Positions 22,287 through 32,316 of a DNA stretch of 64,000 bases are shown here, one piece after another. The notes under the pieces are model-generated. The model saw only the letters and a list, made by a program, of their open reading frames with translations. It did no database searches and was not told the DNA's origin. The number at the start of each line of letters is the position of its first letter. Position 1 is the first letter of the stretch. The stretch is from assembly GCA_009809945.1 (NCBI GenBank), contig WTPW01001264.1, positions 50,096 through 114,095 of the forward strand, read 5' to 3'. Source of the DNA: Gigaspora margarita (Eukaryota; Glomeromycota; Glomeromycetes; Diversisporales; Gigasporaceae). The position numbers and the translations under genes were made by a program.

Positions 22287-23573
22287 TTAAATATCATCTG
22301 GAATTTCTATTTAACCCACAGTTTTACTAGCATTCAGTTTTGGCAAACTTTATTAATTTCTGTTATATTATAAGGTTTACCTGTTTATACGTCTTTTATA
22401 TATTTTTTTAATTAATGTAATTTTTTATTAATCTCATTACCTTCTAAAAATGGCTTTTAATTATAATTTTTAAACGTTTATTCTTAATTTCGACTCTACT
22501 TTGAAAAGTAAAACAATCAAAATCAGTTCTATTATCAGATATCTATTCATCTTTGTCTTTTGAATTCGTACCAATAATTTCTAACCATTTATTCAGTTTA
22601 TCAATTATTTCATTCAATGTTTTTTTGATCCGAATCCATGCATTGGTTTGCTAATTCAATATAACGATCAGAAATTCCTGGTCAAATTTTGGCTATAGTC
22701 CTTTACAAATTTTTATTATGAGGTCAATATCAAATTTATAATCATTAGAAGGTCTTTGACCAGTTGTTATTTCTACCATGATAATTCTGAATGAATAAAT
22801 ATCTGAAGCTTTAGTATATTTTTTTTTTTGAAAGAGCTCCGGTGCAATATAAGGTAAAACTCCATAAATGCATTCGTCTTTTTCCTTTTCATCAAACGGT
22901 TTTGATAAACCTAGATCGGTAATATATGCTTCATAATCTTCTTTCAGCCGGATATTTCTAGGATGAATATCTTGATGTAAACATTTTTTAAAATGAATAC
23001 GATCAAGATTGGATATAATGTCATGGAGTATTTTTAATTTGATTTTCCATTCAAATTTAAAGATATCAATAAGGTATTTGCTCAATGATCCGTATTTTGC
23101 ATAACTAAGCCCTAAAATGTAATCATTTGGTTTTTTCATCTCTTGATATTCCTAAATTTTGATTTAAACTATGGCAAGCTTTCAACTAAAAAAACAAAAT
23201 ACATTAATGTATTTAACTAAATATAATAAAAATAATATTCGAAAAAATTAATATAATATTTCTTTTATAAACAGCTCTCTATTTTTATTTGAATCTTTTA
23301 CAAGCTTAATTGCCACTTCTTCATATGATCCATGATTTTTTAAATATTTTGTTTTGAAAATTGTAAAAAACCTCCTTTGCCTATTTCTTTAACATTTTCA
23401 AAATTTTCAAATGATATTCAATGAAAATATTCTTTTTTTTTTGTTGGTAGAATTTTGTTCAGTCACAGCTTATTTTAAATACCATTCAAAAGTAATATCT
23501 ATATTCTTTTCAATAGCGAGTCCTTTTTGATAAAATTTACCGGTATAGTACATTCCATTAGCATGTTCCATCT
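22287..23573 (-). pseudogene. Sel1-kinase copy B, kinase part
   Basis: Kinase half of a gene whose 5' half lies at 30410-31916. A long frame (23139-22693) reads DYILGLSYAKYGSLSKYLID, then a catalytic loop changed to HQDIHPRN (HRD arginine lost), YEAYITDLGLSKPF, VLPYIAPELF, and ASDIYSFRIIMVEITTGQRP. Beyond that the C-terminal part is in other frames. An intron like that of copy C lies near 23190-23270, and the N-lobe and last Sel1 repeat follow up to 23573, where the sequence stops at an 8-bp TTCCATCT duplication. With the split and frameshifts this copy is dead. Confidence 0.85.
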
Positions 23574-24076
23574 AATGATTGGTGCCATAATTCAAAATGC
23601 AATTTGTCAAATAATGTAATAATTATTTATTACAAAAGTCATAATTGTAATTACATTGATTTTATGTAATAATTATTGCTACAAGTAATAATTATTATTA
23701 CAAAGTAATAAGTTTTTATTTTATAATTATTATTATTATATTATATAATTATAATATTGTAAATAAACAAAGCTAAAGATATAGTATTTATTTGAGTATA
23801 TAATATATCTTAACAAATACAATCAAATCTCATTATAATTTTAATTATACTATTTTTAAGTTCAACCTATTATAAACTTTATAAAATTTGACCTTTAAAT
23901 AGTTAAACTTTTTATAGTCATCAGATTCTTGCTTCTTGAGCTGGTGATTATATTGAGGTTTGACTGCATAAAAAAATAAAGTTAATAAATTAAAATTGCA
24001 AAACTAAAATAGTTTAATTAATAAATTATTTTTTAAATAAGATTAAAATTTAAATTATTTAATTATATATAATAAA

Positions 24077-25061
24077 GGGAATTGCTATTTCCACCATGGT
24101 ATTTTGCTATTTCCACCATGGTTACACAAGATTTTACTATTTTTAGAATTAAAATAATATATCTAATTCTACTTCTAACTTTAAACCTAACCCTAACCCT
24201 AACCCTAAAAACTAATAAGTAAACCTTCTTTGGCTTCTAATTGAAAGTTGTANAGCTCATTTNNCTGATTCTAANGGTAGTTAAATCATNAAAATCGGCC
24301 NNGTNGATCCCAAGATACTTGGGATCAAAGAAGAGAACATAAGGATCGGCAAATTCACTGTTACACAAAGCTAGAAAAAGCCGTCAAACGATAATCATGA
24401 TTTGCGCAGAATTTTATTATGATAATTGATTGGCTTTGGGCTCTTAAGTAAAGTTATTCTTTGACTCAAAAAAATGCTAGTTTCTTAAGACGTGTTTTAT
24501 TATTTTCTTAGTAAAATTTTTTATTACGATAAAAAAACGTTTCAAAACGTATGTAAAGAAAAACAAATCTAAGAAAAAAGCCGTCAACAAAAAATCGTGA
24601 TTTGCGCAGAATTTTATTATCACGATTGGCTTTTGGCTCTTAAGTAAAGTTGTTCTTTGGCTCAAAAAAATGCTAGTTTCTTAAGACAAGTTTTATTATT
24701 TTCTTAGTAAAATTTTTCACTACGATAAAAATACGATTCAAAACGTATGTAACGAAAATGAATAGTTTATGTAACAGTGAATTTGCCGATCCTTATGTTC
24801 TCTTATTTGATCCCAAGTATCTTGGGATCCACCGGGCCGATTTTGATGATTTAACTACCATTAGAATCAGAAAAATGAGCTCTACATCCTTTAATTAGAA
24901 GCCATAAAAAGTTTACTTATTAGTTTTAGGGTTAGGGTTAGAGTTGAAGATAATAAAGTTAGAATGTAATTTTATAATAGATTATATTAATTCTAAAAAT
25001 AGAAAATCTTGTGTAACCATGGTGGAAATAGCAAAATACCATGGTGGAAATAGCAATTCCC
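24077..25061. mobile_element. 985-bp fold-back element with exact 8-bp duplication
   Basis: The ends are GGGAATTGCTATTTCCACCA and its inverse, with inverted arms of about 300 bp. The flanks are ATAATAAA on both sides (24069-24076, 25062-25069), a hAT-length target duplication. The arms contain CCCTAACCCTAACCCTAA and TTGATCCCAAGTATCTTGGG. Between the arms is a direct repeat of about 190 bp (24383-24570, 24582-24745) with TGATTTGCGCAGAATTTTAT. Ns at 24253-24305 lie in the left arm. Confidence 0.8.
24383..24745. repeat. Two ~190-bp direct repeats inside the fold-back element
   Basis: Both copies carry TGATTTGCGCAGAATTTTAT, GGCTCTTAAGTAAAGTT and AAAATGCTAGTTTCTTAAGA. Frames here (for example 24665-24477 on minus) match no known protein. 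Confidence 0.65.
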
Positions 25062-25069
25062 ATAATAAA

Positions 25070-25350
25070 ATATATTTTATATATTATTATATTATTATAT
25101 AATAAATAACATAATATATAATAATATAATTGTATATAATAATATTTTGTATATAATAATATTATTGTATATAATAATATTATTGTATAAATAATATAAT
25201 TACATTATTACATGTAATAAATAATATTACATATTAAATAATATTACATGTAATAAATAATATTACATGTAATAAATAATATTACATGTAATAAATAATA
25301 TTACATGTAATAATATTATTACATTATTACATGTAATAATTATTAAAAAC
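25070..25350. repeat. AT microsatellite of ATTACATGTAATAAT units
   Basis: Simple repeat of ATTACATGTAATAAATAAT and TATATAATAATATT units. The same units flank the other side at 30268-30400, supporting that the two tracts were once joined. Confidence 0.75.
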
Positions 25351-25359
25351 ATACTAAAA

Positions 25360-26170
25360 TAATTTGCACTCTGATCGATATAAATCTGCATGCTGATTGG
25401 TCTTTTATTCTTGATTTGATTGGGTAATTCGATGCACATGCACATTATGTCATTGATGTAAAGTTCGACTGTTTGAACGTTTTTGATCAGTCATCTTTCA
25501 GAAACGTGACCAGTATGCGGGAAATTTTTATAATCATACAATATTGCCCTTTGCCATTTTTGGTTTACTATATCCAAAAACCGTAATCAGACCGTGAAAA
25601 AATTGATCATTTGCATGATAAATATTGTCATAATTTGTAATTGATCTATCAATGATTTTTGATCATTACACGCACTTTGCATCTTCGTCATCATCAAAAA
25701 TCAAAAACAATCCAAAATAATTTGCACTCTGATCGACAGAAAACTGCACGCTGATTGGTCTTTTATTTTTGATTTGATTGGATAACTCAGTACACATGCT
25801 CTTTATATCATTCTGATGCAATCTATACCACCTTCGTCTGTTTAAACATTTTTGATTGGCCATCTTCAGAAACGTAACTGGTCTGTGGGAAAATTTATTT
25901 TTACATACGATATTAATGTATTAAATAATGACAATATAGTTAATTATTAAAAAACAATCTAAAATAATTTGCACACTGATTGGTCTTTTATTCTTGATTT
26001 GATTCGATAACTCAGAACACGTGCATATTATATTATTTTGATATAATCTACACAAATTCTCCATTTGAACATTTTTGATTGGTCATTTTCAGAAACGTGA
26101 TCAATGTGTGGAAAATTTTATTTTTACATACAATTCGTCATATCGATGTATTAATAATGACGATAGAATT
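25360..26170. repeat. Three tandem copies of the GATTGGTC dispersed repeat
   Basis: AATAATTTGCACTCTGATCG starts at about 25368 and 25718, with a third, shorter unit at about 25962. Each continues with GATTGGTCTTTTATT, GATTTGATTGG and, later, CATTTTTGATTGGTC. Same family as 12080-13450. Confidence 0.7.
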
Positions 26171-26837
26171 GAACTTACCAATTTTGGCTATATTCAAAAA
26201 TGTAACTAATTTGTATAACTCATAATTTCAAACAAGTTCTGTCCAATTTTGATGTTCACTAGCCTATTTAGTAATGATTTTATTTATCCCAATTATAGCA
26301 AATTTCATATGTTGTGCTTGTGTGAAAATACTATCGCTATAGTGTGGAAAGTTTATTGAAACATATCAACTAGCTATTACGAATGTGTCCGTTCTTGATT
26401 ATTTTGAGATATATATTCTTAAATTATGACAGATTATAACGATAGTATGAACTGTTGCAGGTCACATGTCATGGGAATTTACTATATTTTCTGAATTTCT
26501 CAAGATAAATTAGATCATGAATGCATGTAAATTTATCTGATTTCCACCCATTTGCATTTGATCTTTGTAATTATTGCGACATTTAATCATTTGCGTAATT
26601 AATATTGTAACAGTTTCAAGAATTGACTTTCATTTACTATATGCACTTTGTAGATATTAAATTAACTAAGATATGGATAATGTTAGTAGCATGTGTTGGC
26701 GAGTCATGTACTATGTATCATCAAAATAGTAAGGTTTGTAGCAGAATTTTTTAGTTGATAATATCTGCCTGCTATGTTTGTAAGCTAAAAACTACAAATT
26801 GTAATATGTATCCATTTTTTTTATTATTTAATCAAAG

Positions 26838-27231
26838 ATGTCCGATGAAAATTTGGCCACATTATTCGATGGCTTCAACAAACTGAATTTCCTGATTGTC
26901 ATAAATTGGCAGATACAGATAATCCAAACAGGAATTTTTGGCTCGGTTATTTTTACGAATATGGAATTGAAGTTGAAAAGGATGAAAACAAAGCATTCAC
27001 ACATTATCAAAAATCGACAGACATGAATAATTCTAACGGAATGTATCAAGTTGGTTATTATTATAATTTAGGAATTGGCATCGAAATTGATAAGCATAAA
27101 GTGTTTACATATTATCTGAAATAGCAAAGGCTGATAATTCTATAGGAATTTGGAAAACTGCTGTTTGTTACCTTTATGGTATTGGCATTGAAAAAGATGA
27201 AGATAAATTTTGGAAATGGTATAAAAAGTAA
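26838..27231 (+). pseudogene. Sel1-repeat gene fragment, copy 1
   Basis: Starts MSDENLATLFDGFNKLNF, then changes frame near 26890 to LADTDNPNRNFWLGYFYEYG followed by IEVEKDENKAFTHYQKS and MYQVGYYYNLGIGIEIDKHK: about two Sel1 repeats. A second frame change falls at TATCTGAAATAGC (about 27118), where one base appears lost; the last repeat TAVCYLYGIGIEKDEDKFWK ends at a TAA that overlaps a GTAAGT-like donor. It is on the opposite strand to genes A-C and more distantly related. No kinase part is found. Confidence 0.75.
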
Positions 27232-27310
27232 GTTAATTTTTAATTCTTTTTAATATTTTGTTATTAAGGAGTAAGTTTAAAGTTCACTCATTCATCTATC
27301 TAAATCAGCA

Positions 27311-27704
27311 ATTTCTAATGAAAATTTGACTACATTAATCGATGGCTTCAACAAACTGAATTTCCTGATTGTCATAAATTGGCAGATACGGATGATCCAA
27401 ACAGAATTTTTTAGCTCAGTTATTTTTGTGAATATGGAATTGGAATTGAAAAGGATGAAAATAAAGCATTCACACATTATCAAAAATCAGCAGACATGAA
27501 TAATTCTAATGGAATGTATCAAGTTGGTTATCATTATAATTTAGGAATTGGCATCGAAATCGATAAGCATAAAATATTCACATATTATCTGAAATAGCTA
27601 AGGCTGATAATTCTATGGGAATTTGGAAAACTGCTGTTTGTTACCTTTATGAAATTAGCATTGAGAAAGATTAAAATAAATTTTGGGAATGGTATAAAAA
27701 GTAA
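27311..27704 (+). pseudogene. Sel1-repeat gene fragment, copy 2
   Basis: Direct duplicate of the fragment at 26838. The start codon is ATT, and the frame is broken at the same GAAATAGC site as in copy 1, so the fault predates the duplication. Additional stops (for example TTTTTTAGCTC near 27407) are private to this copy. It encodes remnants such as MYQVGYHYNLGIGIEIDKHK. Confidence 0.75.
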
Positions 27705-27839
27705 GTTAATTTTTAATTGTTTTTAATATTTTATTAGGGAGTAATTTTAAAGTTCACTCATCNATCAATCTAAATCNTNGATTTAAGTNATAAATATTTA
27801 TTGTTGGTTATTTGTAGTCCATGAGTATAAAGTATTTAA

Positions 27840-29150
27840 TAATTTTAAGAAATAACAAGAAAGAACATAAATAAAATTATTTACCATTACATTTAAATTC
27901 ATTTCATTCGCATTAATCGCCCACCTCACTCAGCAAATGAGTATAAAGAACATTTGTTTATCAATGGAATTAAAAACAGCAAACAAGTTCACAAATCAAG
28001 ATCATAAGTACTTATTTACCATTACGCTTAAATTCATTTCATTCACATTAATCATTTTATTCAGCTTGTGAGTATAAAGAACATTTGTTTATCAATGGAA
28101 TTAAAAACAGCAAAACAAGTTCACATAACAAAATCATAAGTACTTATTAACCATTACTTTAAATTTATTTCATTCGNATTATAATTTAGGAATTGGCATC
28201 GAAATCGATAAGCATAAAATATTCACATATTATCTGAAATAGCTAAGGCTGATAATTCTATGGGAATTTGGAAAACTGCTGTTTGTTACCTTTATGAAAT
28301 TAGCATTGAGAAAGATTAAAATAAATTTTGGGAATGGTATAAAAAGTAAGTTAATTTTTAATTGTTTTTAATATTTTATTAGGGAGTAATTTTAAAGTTC
28401 ACTCATCTATCAATCTAAATCATTGATTTAAGTTATAAATATTTATTGTTGGTTATTTGTAGTCCATGAGTATAAAGTATTTAATAATTTTAAGAAATAA
28501 CAAGAAAGAACATAAATAAAATTATTTACCATTACATTTAAATTCATTTCATTCGCATTAATCGCCCACCTCACTCAGCAAATGAGTATAAAGAACATTT
28601 GTTTATCAATGGAATTAAAAACAGCAAAACAAGTTCACATAACAAAATCATAAGTACTTATTAACCATTACTTTAAATTTATTTCATTCGCATTAATTTA
28701 GTTTGTAAGTATAAAGAACTTTTATTCAATGGAATTAAAAACAAGTTCACAAAACAAGATCATAAATACTAATTTACCGTTATGTTTAAATTCATTTTAT
28801 TCGCATTAATCACCTTATTCAGCATGTGAGTATAAAGAAGATTTATTAATCAATGAAATTAAAAACAGCAAAACAAGTTCACAAAACAAGATCATAAATA
28901 CTTATTTACCATTACATTTAAATTCATTTATTCGCATTAATCATCTCATTTAGCATGTGAGTATAAAGAACATTTATTAATCAATGGAATTAAAAATAGC
29001 AAAACAAGTTCACAAAACAAGATCATAAATACTTATTTACTGTTACGTTTAAATTCATTTCATTCACATTAATTTAGCCCGTGAGTATAAAGAACTTTTA
29101 TTAATCAATGGAATTAAAAACAGAAAAACAATTTCACAAAACAAGAACAT
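27840..29150. repeat. Tandem array of ~124-131 bp units
   Basis: Units carry GAGTATAAAGAACATTTATT, AATCAATGGAATTAAAAACA, GCAAAACAAGTTCACAAAAC, and CATTTAAATTCATTTCATTC. GAGTATAAAG starts were counted at 27939, 28070, 28828, 28959 and 29083, giving periods of 131, 131 and 124. About nine units, interrupted by the Sel1 copy 3 segment. Confidence 0.8.
28179..28349 (+). pseudogene. Sel1-repeat gene fragment, copy 3 (partial)
   Basis: Starts abruptly after an N at 28177 with ATTATAATTTAGGAATTGGC and is essentially identical to 27534-27704. It is part of a 645-bp offset duplication (see findings) and may be an assembly product. Confidence 0.7.
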
Positions 29151-29159
29151 AAATACTAC

Positions 29160-29337
29160 AGGACCCTGAAATATACATAGATAGGTCAGACATGAGTTTG
29201 CTTATTTTGAGGTTTTTTATGCAGATCTTTCTATTTATAGTAATTTTTTGCTTATTTTTGAAGTTTTTTCTGCAAATCTTTTCTTTTTTAGTAACCCTAT
29301 AATTAACCTGACCTATCTATGTATATTTCGGGGTCCT
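29160..29337. mobile_element. 178-bp MITE, 7-bp target duplication
   Basis: The ends AGGACCCTGAAATATACATA and, inverted, AGGACCCCGAAATATACATA continue as ATAGATAGGTCAG. The flanks are ATACTAC on both sides (29153-29159, 29338-29344). It ends the ~131-bp array. Confidence 0.8.
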
Positions 29338-29349
29338 ATACTACTTATT

Positions 29350-29830
29350 TACACAAATGACAAAACTTCAGTCAGATTTTTTTCTTTTTTTTTCTTTTTT
29401 TTTTACTGCAAATTAATAGAATTATGTTCATATCTTAGATTAGACCACGTAAAGTTTGATTTTTGTTTTACAATACATCAGAATCTGAAGACTTCGATTG
29501 GTCGGTCATATTTTTTTTTTTTACTAAAAAAAACTAAGAAAAAGCCATACGAAGTTGATTTTTCGTTTTGCTTACATGGAATCTGAAAACTTCAATCAGT
29601 CAGATTTCTTTCTTTCTTTCTATCTTTTTTTTTCTTTTTTTTTTTACTTTAAATTAATAGAATAATCGCATCTATAATTAGGTCACATGAAGTTGACTTT
29701 TTGTTTTACACTATATAAAATCTGAAAACTTTGGTCAATTGATCAGATTTTTTTATTTAATTTTTTTTTACTTGCTTTTTTTTTTTTACTTAGCTGTAAA
29801 TTAATAGATCACTGGAATAGTAAGCAATGG
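29350..29830. repeat. Inverted array of the ~120-bp dispersed repeat
   Basis: Four units with ACTTCAGTCAGATTTTTTTC, T-rich tracts, AAATTAATAGAAT and CACGTAAAGTTTGATTTTTG-like segments. It is the minus-strand form of the array at 2310-3955. Confidence 0.75.
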
Positions 29831-29869
29831 AATAGATTTTTTTACGTGAAAATCATGATAATTCCAAAT

Positions 29870-30200
29870 GTGACTAATTAATATGCAAGCTCTGTAATAG
29901 AATTCTTTATAATTAATCATAATAGGAATCACGATAAACTAATGCAACCAAATTTACCTTAACTACATATAATAATCACCAAATAGTAAATAAATTCTAT
30001 AACAAAATTTTTATAATAACTTATAGTAAAATTATAATAATTCAATACTAATATCGCTGTGTATACTACATTAATNAGTAAACTGTNACAAAATTCTTTA
30101 TAATAATCATGATAGAGATTATGATAATTCNAATATACTTACTCAAATTTATATACTAAAATAAATAATAAATTTTGTAATAGTATCATTAAGTTACTAA
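29870..30200. repeat. Inverted copy of the GGTTAAGTTAGTTTG tandem family
   Basis: Units with CTGTAATAGAATTCTTTATA, ATCATAATAGGAATCACGAT and CAAATTTACCTTAAC. A few Ns occur at 30076-30132. Confidence 0.55.
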
Positions 30201-30235
30201 TTTGATTTAAAAATTGAAATTATTAAATAAGATGG

Positions 30236-30264
30236 GTGGCGCGAATGTGCCACTATCGCACTAG
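30236..30264 (+). other. Helitron-like 3' terminus
   Basis: A GTGGC...GCCAC stem (30236-30240 with 30249-30253) is followed by TATCGCA and CTAG (30261-30264), then T. This is the layout of a Helitron 3' end (hairpin, ~10 nt, CTRR, insertion before T). The sequence to its right resumes the AT microsatellite seen before 25350. If true, the Helitron spans roughly 25350-30264; a 5' TC end was not pinned down. Confidence 0.5.
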
Positions 30265-30479
30265 TATTATATATAATAATATTATTACATGTAATAATAT
30301 TATTACATATAATAAATGTAATTACAATTAAGGTTTTAAAAAGCGTCATGTAATAAATATGTAATAAATATAATTGTAATAATTAGCTAATTATGGCACC
30401 ATACTTTAGTTCCATCTCTGCTAATTTTTTACAATACTTGAACGCTATATACATACATTATATTTAGCCCCGATTCCAT

Positions 30480-30911
30480 GAATTTGGTAAACTTCGCTGA
30501 CACCTAATTCACTGACACCTATTTCACTGACGGCCATTTCATCGACAGCCCACTTCTCTGACAACACATTTCGTCGACAGTCTATTTCCCCAACAGCCAT
30601 TTCACTGTCTTCACTTCCTCGACAGCCCATTTTCCCGATAGTTCATTTTGCTGACAATTCTTTTTTATTTCACAATCAACCTCTAGCCATTGCTAACTAT
30701 AAAGCGGGCAAACCCTAACCCTAATCTGGCCAAAGTTGTCGACGAAATGAACTGTCAGGTAAATGGGCTGTCAGTGAAGTGAAATCTGGGAAATAGGCTA
30801 TCAGTGAAATGGACTGTTGGTGAAATGCGTTGTCAGAGAAGTGGGCTGTCGGTCAAATGGCCATCAGTGAAATAGGTGTCAGCGAATTAGGTTTCGGCGA
30901 AATTGGGATCT
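30480..30911. mobile_element. 432-bp fold-back element of CTGACA units
   Basis: Flanked by a 12-bp duplication, CCCCGATTCCAT (30468-30479, 30912-30923). The arms are inverted relative to each other and consist of degenerate ~17-bp units such as TTTCACTGACAGCCCA. The centre has ACCCTAACCCTAATC. It belongs with the next element. Confidence 0.75.
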
Positions 30912-30965
30912 CCCCGATTCCATTATGATAACAATTTCCTATATTATACGTCCCTATATTATGCC

Positions 30966-31271
30966 GGGTCCGTATTATTTCGCTGACAATCACTTCATAA
31001 CATAACATTCACCGACAAATATTTACCGACAAATTCATTTTACCGACAGTTTACTTCACCGAAGCTCATTTTACCGACTTAAAAAGCACACTAACTTTAA
31101 CCCTAATTCTACCCTGACCCTACCCTGACCCTAACGACAATGACCAGAATTACTTTATCTGTAAAATAAGCTTCAGTGAAATAAACTGTCGGTAAAATGA
31201 ACTTGCGGTGAATATTTGTCAGTGAAAAGTTATGTCGGTGAAGTGATTGTTGACAAAATAATTGCCACCCC
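30966..31271. mobile_element. 306-bp fold-back element of CCGACA units
   Basis: Flanked by ATTATGCC on both sides (30958-30965, 31272-31279), an 8-bp duplication. The arms GGGTCCGTATTATTT and, inverted, GGGGTGGCAATTATTTT continue through AACAATCACTTC and ACCGACA-type units. The centre has CCCTGACCCTACCCTGACCC. Confidence 0.75.
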
Positions 31272-31916
31272 ATTATGCCCCATATCATCAGAATTTATAA
31301 TATTCAAATACTTTACCTTCATCTCCTTCAACTCCAATTCCATTTTCATATCAACAGCTGACATGATTTGTTCATATCAACAGATTTTTGATAATATTCG
31401 AATACCTTATGTTTATTTTAATTGACTCCGATTCCATAAAAATAACAATATTCAACTACCGGTAGTCTTATTCCTTAACATCACCCAACTCCGCGGAATT
31501 TAGACAATATTCGAATGCTTTCTTCTCATCCTCTTCTACCATTCCAATTCCTCCTTCATAACATACACCGAGTGCATATATATCTTCCATTTTTGCTGCT
31601 TTTTGATAATACATGTGCGCTTTACATTTATTCGCTTCAACTTTCATTCCATTAACATAAAAGTATCCAACATTACACGTTCCAGCAACGTTTCCCATCT
31701 ATGCGGATTTTTGGTAATAAGCAAATGTCTTAAGGAATCTCTTTCAACTCCGATTCCATAATAATAACAATTTCCAACATTACACATTCCAGTAGCATTC
31801 CCCATTTCGACATCTTTAAGATATAATTCAAACGTCTTACATTTATATTTTCTATGCCAATACTCTTTTGATAATTATCAGAAAGCTTATTATCCTGATG
31901 ATGTCAATTGGTCCAT

Positions 31917-32316
31917 GTTGAAGGTTTAAACATGAACAATTATCCGTTTGTCAATTTGACATTTTTTAAAAAGAATTTAATGTTCAGAATATAAAGTAAT
32001 ACAATCTATAACAATTCGCATAGCCAACACGGATTGAACTTTACACAAAATCATATTGTCATACAGATTACACAAAAATAGGCTGCATTAATTCTTTATA
32101 AAAAGGCAGAGTTAGGGATACGGTGTCAAATAGACATCAAAAACGTAACTTTTAATGGTGCTTGGCACACGATACTCCTTTAATATATAGTATAAGATAA
32201 GATATATGTATTGTTATAAATTTATTTAAAATTTAAGTGTTTAATAAATAAGGTTCAAGCTTTACGAAACGGTATGCCGTTTTACTAGTAAATACATAGT
32301 AATTTTAATTGATTTG
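31917..32316. promoter_or_regulatory. Upstream region of gene B / downstream of gene C
   Basis: The first ~60 bases left of the gene B start (GTTTAAACATGAACAATTAT, CCGTTTGTCAATTTGACATT) are shared with the leaders of copies A (10761-10810) and C (34282-34330). Conservation across three otherwise decayed paralogues suggests a common promoter or 5' UTR. The remainder is AT-rich. Confidence 0.5.

Larger units (their letters stand above)
23574..30409. mobile_element. 6.8-kb insertion in gene B with hAT-type target duplication
   Basis: Gene B breaks at TTCCATCT (23566-23573) and resumes with TTCCATCT (30410-30417), an 8-bp duplication. The ends share TGGTGCCATAATT in inverted orientation (about 23580 and 30399), followed on both sides by TAATAATTATTAC-type tracts. 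The original element was probably a short AT-rich MITE, later enlarged by nested insertions (24077-25061 and a Helitron-like unit ending at 30264). Confidence 0.65.
30410..31916 (-). pseudogene. Sel1-kinase copy B, 5' Sel1 part (interrupted)
   Basis: The start codon at 31916 matches copies A and C. Sel1 repeats are readable (31698-31468: GTCNVGYFYVNGMKVEANKC, then ALGVCYEGGIGMVEEDEKKA), then further repeat pieces at 31272-31440, 30912-30965 and 30410-30479, separated by two fold-back insertions. It joins the kinase part at 22287-23573 once the 6.8-kb insertion is set aside. Several frameshifts are present. The upstream leader after 31920 (GTTTAAACATGAACAATTAT) is conserved with copies A and C. 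Confidence 0.85.

Noticed and set aside
27840-29150. Regularly repeated units that could suggest a CRISPR-like array
   Set aside because: Units are contiguous ~131-bp tandem repeats without unique spacers, in a eukaryotic genome.
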